Shown: one piece after another, positions 45,745 to 58,750 of the stretch
How positions within the stretch are numbered: the first letter of the stretch is position 1
Layout: each line of letters opens with the position of its first letter
From: Diphasiastrum complanatum
Taxonomy: Eukaryota; Streptophyta; Lycopodiopsida; Lycopodiales; Lycopodiaceae
Direction: 5' to 3'
Assembly: GCA_029204225.1 (NCBI GenBank)
Contig: CM055106.1
Location: 45,019,313 to 45,083,312 of the forward strand
DNA length: 64,000 nucleotides
Translations under genes and position numbers: made by a program
Notes under the pieces: model-generated
What the model was told of the DNA's origin: nothing
Database searches by the model: none
What the model saw: only the letters and a program-made list of their open reading frames with translations

Positions 45745-46560
45745 TTTCCTATCCTCCTTCAAACCTAGATCCAAGCACATTCAAGCATCAAAGGAACAAG
45801 AGGATTAACATTACTACAACAATGATCTTATTCAGGACCTTGCATAGTGTTCCATTTGCTCTTTTAGTTAATACGTTGGCTTTAAGATTATATGGGATTG
45901 TCTTTCTATGTTTGATCAGGAAATAAGTAGTCAATAATCAGATTGTATCATTAAGAAAATGGGTACCACGATCATTGACTAACTCAAGAGGACAACCATA
46001 ACGTGTAATAATAGATTTGAATAGAAAAGCGACAGTTTTCGCATCGTTTCATTTCGTTGCTTCTGCTTCAACCTTCTTCGTTGCATAATCCGTCACAACC
46101 AAAATATATCGACACTTTGTGTGTTGAGTCACTGGCTTTATTGGACCCACAAAATCAATCCCCCACTTTTCAAATGGTGCAAGTGGAATGATTGGCGTCA
46201 ACGGCCAATTCATGGATTTGGTTGGTTTACCAAGTCTGTGGCATGGATCACAAGATCGAATATAAATGGAGACATCCTTAAACATGGTAGGCCACCAATA
46301 CTTGGCGGTCATAATCTTATTAATAATGTTCTTCAAAGCAAAATGTTCATCGACATCTTTGGAATGCAAAGCTTGAATTACTTCTGGAATATCTTCCACT
46401 TCAAGACATCTTCTTAGTTGATGATCTGGACCAAGCTTATACAGAATGTTGTTTATAATGGTATAAGGTGCAACTTTGTACTGAAATATTGTTTTCTTCT
46501 CCAAGTCATATCCTTCAGGATATATATGATCTTTGAGATAAATAATTATATCAGAATATA
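45745..46560 (-). pseudogene. Gypsy K2 integrase fragment
   Basis: An open stretch at 46504-46049 includes KVAPYTIINNILYKLG, the zinc domain with HFALKN and CDPCHRLGK, and the core start [12 protein letters not shown] (first Asp). After a stop near 46049 it continues with GCPLELVNDRGTHF (second Asp kept) and, with frame errors, to 45745 where K's LTR cuts in. Upstream of 46560 homology ends. Closely related to K's integrase. Confidence 0.85.
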
Positions 46561-48299
46561 AAAAATTTGTAGAATATGAATTTTGAACTGATGGGTTATG
46601 ACATCTGACCGATGCTACATCTACTAGATATGTTGAAGTAACACAACCTTTCCATAGGATCCCAATTTTTTATCTGTCAGAGCAATCACCTAGAATAGCC
46701 AACAGTGCCAATAGAGACATGGACACCGAATCTAGGAGAAGAACCAGGAGGACCTTATTTTAGTATCCTGAGTTGGTCTCTAAGATTTCAAGTTGGGGGA
46801 CATCCCTTATTGAGGACTGTGCCAATAGTCCTAGTATAGAAGTAAAAACCATTTAGACATCCAGGCTAGATCTAATCTAGACCTACCAAGAACCTCAGTC
46901 AAAAATGCTTTTTAGTCTTGTTAGAATCCCTCCATAGCCCTTATAGCTAAACGATTGGCAGCTATCCTGCACCGGTAGCTAACTACCCGTGCTTTACACC
47001 CGAAATTAAGCAGCATCTCTGTATCAATGGTTAACCCGTACAGATCGAATATGTCGCCCCGCAACCCACAAGGCACAGACTGTGCTTTTACCTACCTAGG
47101 CAGCACTTTGCCTCATCTGTCCTACATGTAGACAGCGCTAGGCCCGAACCACAGAAACTGACCGTGCTTACACCTCAAGGGTAGCACTTTGACTCATCAA
47201 GTCCCCCGTTCTGTCGACCACCCCGACCGTGGATGCACCCATGCTTACACTGTGGGCAGCACCTTGCACAACAGTTGTCCTGATGAACCCCAAACAATGG
47301 CCATTTTTGTGAGATCCACATAGTTGACTGGCCAGTCGGCTCTAATACCACATGTTACACAAGCATCCCAAAGGGAGCAGGGAACCACAACTTAGCTTCC
47401 CAGCCTTCAACTCTTGCCATCCAGACCCACTTGACATACAAGCAGCCAACTCGCCAACAATGATCAAACCCAACCAACTTGAGATTCAGAAACCAACATT
47501 GAGATCCAACCTGGCGCCATGCCAGATCGGGGGTCCCGACGTGGGTGACTTCTCTCTAAGCAAGCCGCCTTACATACATCAAACTTAACTAGCTTGAAGC
47601 TTCGTTACAAATGAGTAACATCCATTCCAAGCAAGTTGTTTGACTCACATCAGACTTAACCAACCCAAAGCTTCGTCATGAGCGCTGGAATCCAACCTGG
47701 CGCCAGGCCAAACTGGACAACCATAAAAAAGTTACTTCCACCCGAGCAAGCCATTCAACTCAGCCGATAGGTTAGAGCCCATTCCCCAAGAGCTTAACAC
47801 ATTCACGTTCATGAAAGGAGCACTTAGAACCAGAAGCTGCAATAGATATGAAGACAACTAGTTCCTGGACGGAATGGTCCCAACAACATACCGCTGGCGC
47901 CTTGGACCGAATGGTCTTGACGACATACCGCTGGCATCCCGGGATATGACCCTCAGCTATGTGCTAGATCAAAAAGTTTAAAGTGGCCTTACAATTGGCG
48001 CTTTTACTGAACACTGAAACCCAGAAGGTAATCAGAGTCAGTTTGAGAAAAATCTCACTTTATTAATAAATTTTGAGAAGGCTACATTTCAAGTGTGTGA
48101 CCGACCCTAGTCTATGGTGCGCTGGCATGCCAAGGTGGGCGCCAGGACAACATTCCAGCGAGGGAGGCTGAGACTTGGTTGGAGCTTGCCCTGAGTCGCA
48201 ACCCGCACTCCCCTATAGTATTGGTGAGATTCGCCACCTCCCCTCATACCAAGTGCTCTGCCCAGGCTGGTAAAGCACATTTTTTCTCTCTAGAAAGTC
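46561..48299. repeat. GC-richer region of degenerate tandem repeats
   Basis: No coding sequence recognised. At 46970-47270 about four copies of a roughly 80-100-base unit share GTGCTTACACC...GCAGCACTTTG. At 47490-47760 a roughly 180-base unit occurs twice (AATCCAACCTGGCGCCA / GATCCAACCTGGCGCCA). At 47875-47950 a 40-base unit with ACATACCGCTGGC is duplicated. Composition is richer in GC than the flanks. Confidence 0.6.
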
Positions 48300-48694
48300 A
48301 TTTTCTCTCTCTATAATTTAGTGATCCCCATGCTTCCTTTAATTATGCCTAGATCGTGTGAGGTGATTGCACATCGATCTGAGCTCTCTGGACTTCGCTA
48401 GAACCGATCAAAGATTTTCAGCCATAAGAACTTGGCGCGGGCTGGATTCTGGTCACAGTGGCGCCGGGAGCAATGCTGGTGCCGGGAGCAATGTTACCGC
48501 CAGTGGCGCCGGAAGTAAAGCTTGTAAAAGTAGCTTTACAACATCAAGATCTAGCTGAGTTTGCATCTCTATCATTGAGTAGATGTTGGTTTTCTACGTT
48601 GGCATTGATGAATTTTGTGTTGTCTTTCCAACCAAAGATCAAGAGATGTTAATGGATCTTAAATGGTTTATTTTTCTTCACATGGTATCAGAGC
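48300..48694 (+). repeat. Copia LTR end plus PBS
   Basis: Sequence ending TTCTTCACA at 48682 is followed by TGGTATCAGAGC (48683-48694), the initiator-Met PBS, so an LTR ends here. A GGCGCCGG-rich stretch at 48460-48520 repeats GCCGGGAGCAATG twice. The rest of this element is cut off by the A-family LTR at 48753. The LTR start is unknown. Confidence 0.65.
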
Positions 48695-48752
48695 TTGTGT
48701 TGTAGGTTATGAAAGGATCAGCCACATTTATCAAGGATTTGGAGGAGTTTCT

Positions 48753-49866
<1,114 letters not shown>

Positions 49867-50399
49867 CTTCGACTTTAGGCTCAATTACTTAGGTACAATC
49901 TCTTTCTTATGGTCATTGTGATGTCATTTGATTGATGGTTCCCCTCCTAGGATGACCTTGGCTGTCATTGGACATTTCTCTACCTATGTTTTGTTGTTGG
50001 TAGATTCTCTACCAATATTAGGGTTAACCGATTGCTAGTTGATCTAAGTCTTTTATTGTTATTAAAAGTAACTAGACTTGTGACTTAATGACCCATCCAT
50101 GGCATCTTGTTGTGTAAGTCCATGAGTTGAGGACAAATTAGTTAGTTACTTGGGAGATAGTTGAATGTGACATGTTAGTGAAAAGTTGAGAAAACCACAT
50201 TCAGTTATGCTCGGTTGTAGAAAGTGACATCCGAGAAACTGAATGGCAGGCAAAAAAGCCAGGAAGAGAGAAGATAGAAAAGAGAAACCGAGAAGAGAAG
50301 AGAACCTCTGTTGTTGATAGTTGAAGATGGGAGAGAGGTCACGAAGGATTGAGTAGTGTGGAGAGCGCATAGAGCTAGAGATTTGTCAAGATCCATATC
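49867..50399. other. Unassigned interval before element G
   Basis: No family match seen. Minus-strand open stretches at 50146-50639 overlap G gag and look like antisense shadows. It may hold G's missing gag N-terminus or unrelated spacer. Confidence 0.4.
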
Positions 50400-51060
50400 G
50401 GACGAGTAGATTGGTTGTATTGAAAGAACCAGCAGAAACAGATGGAAAAGTTGTAGTCGCAATTTGATGAGAAGATCAAAGCATTGGAAGATTTTCATAG
50501 ACAAGCGAACAAGGAACCTGAGAAGTTTGCAAAGACTTTTCCTACTAGGGAAAATGTCTGGTGTTCTATTTGTACAAGAAATCACACAGTGAATGAGTGT
50601 CCTCAATTGAAAAAATGAATGGAAATCAGTATATGCCATTTGTGTAATTCACCTGTAACTTCAATCCTTGGATAATTCAGCAACGGTATGCCCAAATGGG
50701 ATATCGAGAACCACATTATGGAGCAAATCTGACAACTAGACCTCGTCAATCTGCCCTTGGATACTCGGAATGGTTAGCCTTACCTGCCCCACCAAAGCAC
50801 CCCGCTCATCCTGCCAATTTGATGGAACCAGAACCTTACAGAAGTGCCGAGCAATGGAACTATGATAATGATCAAGAAGGTGGATCTTCAGAACAATATG
50901 CTATTTATGTTGTCGCGCAACAACAAGCATCTAAGAACTGGACCAGAGCACCACTTGGATGATTTGCATGTGGAGAAAATCACAGAGCTGCAAAATGTCC
51001 AAATAAAAAAAAATCTGTACCATTAGGAGCTCATTACGACTCTTAAACCAATACTGTAAA
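50400..51060 (+). pseudogene. Element G gag, C-terminal part
   Basis: Contains a helical segment (IKALEDFHRQANKEPEKFAK) and knuckle 1 CSICTRNHTVNEC (about 50558-50600). A second Cys pair CHLCN follows near 50635, then a Tyr/Pro-rich open stretch (50696-50960) and the last knuckle ACGENHRAAKC (about 50968-51000), whose first Cys reads Phe-Ala. The order matches element E. Frame changes and stops disrupt it. Confidence 0.75.
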
Positions 51061-51105
51061 CTGGAATGAAGCTCTTGCAACGATTGACTGTACAACAGGA
51101 TATAT

Positions 51106-51890
51106 GTGTCAACAAGACAATCAGTCAGATTTGAGCGAGATTTCATTATTGGATCGAACCTTGGATACACCGATCACTTTTCTATTGAATGTGCTGAATG
51201 TACTTCGATATCAACGGAGTCTATACCAGATCCGATTGAAAATGAACTCATTCTTGTGAGTCATGCCTTGACTTATGATGACAATGCAAAACTTACTGAT
51301 GAGCAGATTCTAAATCATATGGATCCGACCAGATTTGGAGTGCGTAATATTCTTGATGAACCAACAATAAAACCGCCAAAAGCAGTTATATTGAAGGAAG
51401 ACATGATCACAGGGTCAATGACGAAGAAACAAGCCAAACAACATTATAATACGGTCCTGAAATGGGAAAATTCTCCTCAAAAGATTGATTCAAAGAATGT
51501 GCCACCCTTACTAAATAAAGACAAAGGAAAAGTCAAGGATGATTCTACAAGTCAGAGTTCTAGCAAGACATCATCGTCTAGGAAGTCTTCACCTTTGAAG
51601 AAGAGTTTATCTTCTCAAAATTCATCACCTCCATGATCAATTCCTGCTAAGAAGGCTAAGCGAAGATCCAAGACAAGTCCTTTTGATAAAGAGCAAATAG
51701 ATGTAGTCCAGCATGATATGCCCGAATATTTAAAATATTATTCACTGGATGATGTGGTTATCATGTTACCCAAAGCACATCATGAACCCGAAGAATAGGT
51801 GCCAGAATCGAAAGATGTTTATGATGGCCCAGCTAGGACACAGCCTATGAATCTTGCTAAACCAAGAGAACCAGAAAAAATTGTATAAGT
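51106..51890 (+). pseudogene. Element G gag-pol linker
   Basis: An open stretch of 176 codons, then in-frame stops at 51634 and 51797. It contains LTYDDNAKLTDEQILNHMDP and a Ser/Lys-rich tail (SSKTSSSRKSSPLKKSL). The downstream part EYLKYYSLDDVVIMLPK leads into RT. No protease active-site motif is visible, so the protease is either lost or unrecognisable. Confidence 0.65.
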
Positions 51891-54594
51891 TGGATCACAA
51901 CTTAATCCTGAATAGCTTCAAGCGCTACGAACGTTACTTATTAAGTATCAAGATTGCTTTGCCTGGACTTATCAAGATCTCTAGAGTATTTTGACATCAG
52001 TTATTGAACACACCATACCTTTAATACCTACTGCAGTTCCAAAGGTTACAAAGTTCTATCACTATAATCCTAATGTTGCGGATCTGATAAGAAAAGAGCT
52101 TCAGAGACTGCTTGATGTCGATTTCATTTATGAAATCGAGCATACAAAATGAGTTTCACCGATTGTCATTGTTCCTAAGAAGAATGGGAAATTGAAAATT
52201 TGTGTGAATCTCAAGGCCTTGAACTGATGCGGAAGGATCACTTTCCATTATCATTTACTGAAAGCATTTTGGACCACCTTGTTGGAGCGGAAGCTTATAG
52301 TTTTCTGGATGGATTTACTAGTTACAACCAAGTCAAGATTGCACCTGCAGATCGTCACAAAACAACTTTTGCAACAGAATGGGACACCTATGCTTACAAA
52401 GTAATGCTGTTTGGACTCTGTAATGCACCAAGTTTGTTCCAAAGAGTTGCTTTTAAAGATTATCTACAAAAATTCCTTGAAACTCACTTGGATGACCTTG
52501 GAGCCCATAACACAGATACAGACCACCTGGATCGATTGGAGAAAGTATTTGAACGATGTCGCAAGTATCAAATTTCTCTAAATTCAAAAAAGTGTCAGAT
52601 CTAAGTTTCCCACGGAGTTGTGTTTGGACATGTGATATCGAGACATGGCATTGCTACAAATTATTCTGAAATCAAGGTTATTGTGAAATTTCCACCGCCA
52701 ACAACAATTCGTGGAGTTTATGTGTTTATGGGTCATGCAAACTACTATTTTATTATCTTCTTTGCGGATTTATCACGACCTTTATACAAACTGACTATTG
52801 TTCCTATTTGGACAGTAGAGGCGTTAGAAGCCTTTGAAAAATTAAAAAAAACATTAACTTCAACACCAATACTGCGTTCTCCAGATTGGACGATTGAGTT
52901 TCATGTTCACACTGATGCCTCGAAATATGCAATTGAATTAGTTTTGATGCAGCCAGGTGACTATAAGAAGGACTATCAAATACGATTTGCAAGCAGACAT
53001 CTTATAGATCTGGAGAAGAACTATTCAACAATAGAATGTGAAGTATTAGCCATGATTTTTTCTGTATGAAAATTTTGTCATTACCTCATGGAAACGCACT
53101 TTGCATTTTATACGGATCACCAGTCGTTACTTTACTTAGTAAACAAGACGTGCAATACTGGGCATATTGTAAGATGGTTACTGTTATTGACTGAATTTGA
53201 CTTTGGTATTGTGGTTCGTAAGAGAAAGCAACATTATCTAGCCAACCACGTTTCGCGAATTGAATCCGCAACAGTTAATACTGAAGTAGATGATGAATTA
53301 CCAGATGCTGCATTATTCTATGTAGAGGCAATGCCTGAGTGGGCAGCGAATATTGTTGAGTACTTGATGCTAGGACAACTGAATGACTCTTTGAAAAAAG
53401 TATAGAAGAGGCAATTGATTCATAAGGCTCAACCTTATCAATTGATTGTAGGACAATTGTATCGCTGTGGATCAGACAATATTCTACGTAGATGTGTTTT
53501 ACCACATGAAATACCAGATTTAGTCATGTTTTCACATGATGGCATGGGTGGAGGACACTTCTCTATAGATATTACTATTCGCAAACTTTGCAATCAGGTT
53601 GTTGGTGGCCTACGCTTCATAAGGACACCGAAAAGTATATCAGACATGTGATGTTTGCCAGCAAACACGACAACCTACTAGACAGAACTATGAACCCTTA
53701 CATCCGGTTTTATCGCAAGCACCAATTGAAAAATGGGGAATGGATTATGTTGGTCCTATTCATCCTACCGCGCGAGGATCTTAGGCCCGATACATTATCG
53801 TAGCAACTGATTATATGACCAGGTGGGTTGAAGCCAAAGTTGTCAAAGTTGCTAATGCAAAATCTACGGCCAAGTTTCTCTATAAAAATATTATTATCAG
53901 ATTTGGATGTCTGATCAAAATTGTCAGTGACTGGGATACACACTTTGTTAATCAAACGATAAAGTGTTTACTGGAAGATTTTTTTGTTATACACAGATTT
54001 AGTACTCCTTATAATCTCAGAGGGAATGGCCAAGCTGAATCTACCAATAAGATTCTCTTCACTATTATGACGAAAACAGTTGAAGCGAGTCGATCTGATT
54101 GGGAACATATATTGCATGTAGCATTATTGGCATTCAGAACCACTTACAAGAGTAGTACAAATCAAACACCCTTTCAACTAGTTTATGGGCAAGATGTTGT
54201 CATGCCGATTGAATCTTTAATACCATCTTTACGCATAGCAGTAACAGAGTGGTTAAGTGATGATAAGTCTTTACAACTATGTCATGAAGCGTTGCACAAA
54301 TTGCGTGAAACAAGATTGATGGCAGTTCATGTGTTAGCAACAGAGAAAGCCCACCATAAGACATGGCACGATCGTCGATTACACAAAAAAGATCTAAAAG
54401 CAGGAGATCTCACATTGATGTACAAAACCAAGGTGATCAAGGGGAAATTGAAGTTTGTCGGTGAAGGCCCATATAGAGTGAAGAAAATCCTGAACTATGG
54501 AACAATGATTCTTGAGCACTTGGATGGAAAATGATTTGATACTCCTGTGAACGGCAGTCGATAATGCAAGTTTTGACAGCCTGCTTTGCCAATT
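51890..54594 (+). pseudogene. Element G RT, RNase H and integrase
   Basis: The pol core copies and inserts the element. RT: LIKYQDCFAWTYQDL (about 51940), SPIVIVPKKNGKLKICVN, first catalytic Asp in SFLDGFTSYNQV (about 52300), FGLCNAPSLFQRV, and THLDDLG at about 52480-52500, where the usual Tyr before the Asp pair is His. RNase H: FHVHTDASKYAIELV (about 52905), then FYTDHQSLLYLV. Integrase: zinc domain with HDGMGGGHFS, a frameshift near 53600, MDYVGPI (first Asp), IVSDWDTHFVN (second Asp, about 53925), NLRGNGQAESTNK (Glu, about 54040), and a long C-terminal domain to 54594. Triad residues are intact, but stops at 52141, 52603, 53067, 53403 and 54532 and frame changes disable it. Confidence 0.9.
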
Positions 54595-54879
54595 CAGCAA
54601 GCATGATCCAAATGATTTTTATTTTTATTTGTTTTTCAATTTTTTTGTTTTCACTACTTAATTGTTAATTTCGTTTGGAAAAGACAATTAAAATAAAAAA
54701 GAAAAAAGAAGAAAAAATGAGAAAAGACTGATAAACAAAAGTTAGAAAAGTCATCAGAGTGGAAAAAGAGAAAGAAAAGTATTTTCAGAAGATAATTTTT
54801 GATGGAAAATGACTTATAAAATCACTATTTCGGTCATATGTTGTCCATACAGTATTGGAAACCTTCATTGAGCTTTTAG
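54595..54879 (+). other. Element G post-integrase spacer
   Basis: AT-rich, matches the reverse of 14170-14415 in element E. It ends at TTTAG, the left copy of J's target duplication. Confidence 0.8.
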
Positions 54880-55580
54880 TGTGAAGAATTGCCGAAAATT
54901 GGCAAATCTAGCTTGATCAAAAACCATGTAGAATAGTGTAAATTGTGTACACAAGTGGGTCCCACACATGTGAGGCCATGATGCCACATGGGAAACCCAT
55001 CCTAATGTAGGTTAGGTCAAGTCAAGAGAGTTGGTCATGTCTATTTGGTGGTCATCCCTACTTTATAGGACCTACACCTAAGTTTAAGGTGAAAATTTGA
55101 CCAACTAGCTACCTACCAAGCATAACTCTAGGAAATAGACTAGGGTTTCATTTTAGGTCAAGGAGAGTGAGTTCACTTCCTTATTACATGCTGGAAATCC
55201 ACCTAACTTCAAGAAGGAAGTCGAATTTGCTATGTATTCCCTCTCTCCATAGTGAGAAGATAGAAAATTTTTGGAGCTCATTGGCAATCTCAAGCTAGTT
55301 CACTATGTACATTGAGTTTTTGTGATCCAAATGAGACCAGATCAATTTCTACTTGTTTCTCAGGTTGAAGGCCGTACTACAGCCTGTATTACACACGTGT
55401 GGGCTCGGATTTCAATGTTTATCAATGCTTTTGATTGTTAATGCCTATTGTTTGTCAAATTGCCAATCTAGATCAACTTTTTTGTGTCTAGTTTTTTGAT
55501 AGATTGTTAAGCAAGCATCCAATCACTCTTGTGGATCTTTTGTAGATCCATTTATGGTCCTAAAGTACAGTACTTTCACA
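54880..55580 (+). repeat. Element J 5' LTR
   Basis: TGTGAAGAATT...CTTTCACA, 701 bp, near-identical to 58751-59452. Contains the shared phrase CACACGTGTGGGCTCGG near 55392. Confidence 0.96.
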
Positions 55581-55593
55581 TGGTATCAGAGCC
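55581..55593 (+). promoter_or_regulatory. Element J primer-binding site
   Basis: TGGTATCAGAGCC directly after the LTR; initiator-Met tRNA type, perfect. Confidence 0.95.
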
Positions 55594-56385
55594 AAGTACA
55601 AGAGCATAAGCCATTGATCTAATGCAAATCCATTTTTAGCAAGTTTTGGTGCTAAAAACTAGTATTGAGAGGGCAAGCTAGAATCTTGATTTTGGTGAGG
55701 AGATTTGATCCCAAACTTGGTAGGGGTCCAAATCCATACTGTCCACATGTGTGGGCACCTCTGAACCTGAATTTAATGCATGGTATTCATTTGATCCAAA
55801 AAAATTCAATTTGTGAGCTGTTGGTGTAATTTTTGGTGGAGATCCTAGGATAATCTACCAAGATCATTTGCCATTGATTAGATTTGAATTTGTTTCATGG
55901 AATCTAATTAATCTAGGCTGAGTTCAAGTCCTATTAAGGTTAAAAACAGGTCTTGAAAGTACACCAAGAAGGAAGAAAGAGATTAAGCCATTTTTTTGTC
56001 CAAAAATAGCCAAAATTGGCAAGATTTGATTGTAAGTAGATTTCACATCATCTTATCTTCATTCCAACTTTGTGAGGGAGTGCTAGAACTGAGATTATAA
56101 GTCCATTTGTTGGATTAGAAATCTAATTTGAGTGAAAAACTACAAGAGAGAGACCTTAGTGAGTTTCTAGAGACAATCAAATCCATTTCTTGGCAAGATT
56201 TGTTTGAAAGTAGTTTTCACTTCATCTTATCTTCATTCCAGCTTTGTGAGGGAGTGATACAACTGTGATTATAAGTCCATTTGTTGGATTAGAAATCAAA
56301 TTTGAGTGAAACACTACAAGTGTGAGACCTTTGTGAATTTCAAGTCAATCAAATCTATTTCTTGTTTGTAGAAGTCACTAGTAAG
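55594..56385 (+). repeat. Element J leader with 174-base tandem duplication
   Basis: Untranslated leader. Units 56018-56191 and 56192-56364 are direct repeats, about 90% alike by eye, each starting GGCAAGATTTG and ending ATTTCTTG, directly upstream of the gag ATG. Confidence 0.88.
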
Positions 56386-57984
56386 ATGGGATCTGCTGGA
56401 GCATACCTTCTAGAAGCTAGTGAGAGGTTGAATTCTACAAATTATGCTATTTGGAAGGTTAGAATGGAGTCACTCTTGGTTCTCCAAGACCTTTATGAGT
56501 TCTTGATTGAAGATGAAGATGAACCTCTAGGTGCACAGGAGTTAGCTAGATACAAGAAGAGATCTAGGCTTGCACTTCATTGTGTGAAGATGAATGTGAG
56601 CAATGATTTGTTGAGAGAAGTATTAGCTTGTACTAATGCTAAAGAGGCTTGGGAGTCTTTAAAATCAATCTATGAGTCTAGCAACACTTCTAGAGTTCTT
56701 ATGCTTAGAAATCAAATTTTGCAAAGCATGAGGAGAAGTGAGGAGAGTGCACATGATTATGTACTCAGAATCAAGTCTCTAAATAGGGAGTTGGCTTCCA
56801 TTGGAGAGAAGATTCATGATGAAGAGCTTGTACAAATTGTCCTTAATGGTCTAGGAGATGACTTTGCAAATTTGGTCCAAAGTTTTGCCATCCAAGACGC
56901 TTTGCCAACTATAGAAAAACTTCACAGTGTATTAGTGGCTGAAGAGTGTAGGATGCTCCATGCAAAATCTAGGATGAGTTCCTTGTCTTTGAAGGATGGT
57001 GATGAGAAAGCCAATTTCTCATTCAAGGGCAAAAAGAAGAACAATGGAAAGAAGAAGCATCCAAAGGAGGCCAAAGAAGAGGATGATGCATCAAGCTCAA
57101 AGGACAAGTCAAAGCAAAAATGCTTCTTTTGTGGAAAGAAGGGGCATTATGCATCTGAATGCTACAAGAGGCTAAGAGCACAAGTGGAGGAGGACAAACA
57201 AGGAAACCTTGCAAAGGAGGAGGAGGAGGATGAAGTAGATGTATTCTTGATGGCATCTACATCCTCACCAACAAGCAATAGCAATTCAAGAGACAATTGG
57301 TGGATCGACAGTGGGGCTAGCTCCCACATGTCTTGTGAAAAGGACTTTTTCTCAACCTTACACTCTTTCAATGATGCTAAAAAGTTTGTCTTTACTGCAA
57401 ATGATGAAGAGTGTAGGATAGATGGTGTTGGCACCATCTCTTTGTGTCTAGAATCCTCAAAATGCATGGATCTAGAAAACGTCCTTTATGTACCATCAAT
57501 CACCAAGAATATGCTTAGTGTTGGTCTACTCTTAGAGAGTGGTTTGGATGTCCACTTTAAGCATGGTGTTTGCTTCATCTTGAAGAATGATGTTTGCATT
57601 GCAAAGGGATTTAAACATGGAAGATTGTTTAAGTTGGAAGCTAGTGTTGCTTTTGAAAGAATGAGCTTGGCGAAGGAGGAGATTACTCAAGAGGAGATCT
57701 TGGCAAAGTGTGATCTTGCTTGCATTGAGGAGGAGCATCAAAAGGAGGAAGATCTTGAGGATCAGTCTCAAAGCATGAGAGTTCCAAGGGAGTCCTCAAT
57801 GACAATGGCCAAGTCATCAAATTGCATGCAAATTGTCCATTCAAGTGTGCATCTTGCAAGGGTGGTGAGCATTGGAGAGTCTACTATCTTTGAATACTTT
57901 TTGGAAAGTATTAGTAGACATGAGGTGACTTGTTTCTTACCTTTAAGATCCATGGTGTTTATTCCTTTGTATGACAAGCAATGA
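56386..57984 (+). CDS. Element J gag-protease
   Basis: Start chosen at ATG 56386 because it aligns with gag of I (MG..LLEASERL); the frame is open further upstream but without ATG. About 532 codons. Copia gag domain: YAIWKVRMESLLVLQDL, KMNVSNDLLREV, SNTSRVLMLRNQIL. A Lys-rich linker precedes the knuckle CFFCGKKGHYASEC (about 57121-57165). The retropepsin is intact: WWIDSGASSHM (about 57300-57330), followed by LENVLYVPSITKNMLSV. After FKLEAS the integrase zinc domain expected in copia is replaced by an acidic, Glu-rich stretch and unrelated residues. No interruption is present, in contrast to most genes here. Confidence 0.9.
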   Translation: MGSAGAYLLEASERLNSTNYAIWKVRMESLLVLQDLYEFLIEDEDEPLGAQELARYKKRSRLALHCVKMNVSNDLLREVLACTNAKEAWESLKSIYESSNTSRVLMLRNQILQSMRRSEESAHDYVLRIKSLNRELASIGEKIHDEELVQIVLNGLGDDFANLVQSFAIQDALPTIEKLHSVLVAEECRMLHAKSRMSSLSLKDGDEKANFSFKGKKKNNGKKKHPKEAKEEDDASSSKDKSKQKCFFCGKKGHYASECYKRLRAQVEEDKQGNLAKEEEEDEVDVFLMASTSSPTSNSNSRDNWWIDSGASSHMSCEKDFFSTLHSFNDAKKFVFTANDEECRIDGVGTISLCLESSKCMDLENVLYVPSITKNMLSVGLLLESGLDVHFKHGVCFILKNDVCIAKGFKHGRLFKLEASVAFERMSLAKEEITQEEILAKCDLACIEEEHQKEEDLEDQSQSMRVPRESSMTMAKSSNCMQIVHSSVHLARVVSIGESTIFEYFLESISRHEVTCFLPLRSMVFIPLYDKQ

Positions 57985-58541
57985 AATGGGATGCTTTGAA
58001 ATCTACATTTGTTGTTGATAAAGCAATTTCATTGGATAACTATTTTTGTAATAGTTTGAATAGAGTCATAAAAGATGAAACATCATTTGCTTTGGAAATC
58101 TTTGTGTCCACATGCTTTGTGCATGATCATTCCAATGTAAGGACCAAAGATTATCCTATTTCAATGATAGGAATAATGGTAGTGTTTTGCTCTTCAAGTA
58201 GAGATTGTAGAATCTACTTGTTTTCAACCAAAGAATTTGTCAATGGTGGAAATGTGATCTTTCAAGAGTGGAAGATTTGTAAACTTGAAGAAGCACCTTT
58301 GGATCAACACATTATTCAATTCATTGATGTTTTGGAGTCAAGTCAAGTGGAGGATCAAGCTCAAGACCCGAGGACTCCAAGAAGAATTTTGAGTATCAAG
58401 ATAGAGCCATCAAGGCTCAATCATATGGATCAAGCAAGGCAAGTTGTCTTTGGCAACATTATTTATGCACTTAATATTTTAATTGATGTATCTTCAAGTG
58501 CACAAAATGCCTTGGAATCCATGGCTTGGCATGATGTTTAG
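57981..58541 (+). CDS. Element J second ORF (integrase-RT hinge remnant)
   Basis: 186 codons whose ATG overlaps the stop of the gag-protease ORF as ATGA. The middle resembles a decayed copia integrase tail (YLFSTKEFVNGGNVIFQEW) and hinge (PRTPRRILS), and the end (FGNIIYALNILIDVSSSAQNA) resembles the segment just before copia RT. No catalytic motif. It may be a deletion scar rather than a functional protein; the overlap would allow termination-reinitiation. Confidence 0.6.
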   Translation: MKWDALKSTFVVDKAISLDNYFCNSLNRVIKDETSFALEIFVSTCFVHDHSNVRTKDYPISMIGIMVVFCSSSRDCRIYLFSTKEFVNGGNVIFQEWKICKLEEAPLDQHIIQFIDVLESSQVEDQAQDPRTPRRILSIKIEPSRLNHMDQARQVVFGNIIYALNILIDVSSSAQNALESMAWHDV

Positions 58542-58750
58542 TTTTGAAGTGTGCTACATGTATATAGACACATTTATGGAACATCTTGTAAGGGATCCTC
58601 TAAGAGGTGGTGAAAGATCCTTCATGGACATCATTCTCTATTGGAGTCTCAAAAGTTCCTTCTTTGTAGCTGGATTTTTTAGACACTTCTAAAAGCTTTC
58701 ATCATCTATCAAGAGAGTTGTAAATAGATCAAGCTAAATTTGAGGAGGAG

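Noticed and set aside
48367-48652. Gly/Ala-rich small protein
   Set aside because: Caused by the GCCGGGAGCAATG duplication in an LTR that ends in a PBS at 48683.
50146-50639. Minus-strand frames with hydrophobic stretches resembling membrane proteins
   Set aside because: Antisense of the element G gag region and its flank; leucine/serine-rich by composition.
57023-57467. Minus-strand frames inside J
   Set aside because: Antisense of the intact gag-protease ORF with its knuckle and DSGAS motif.
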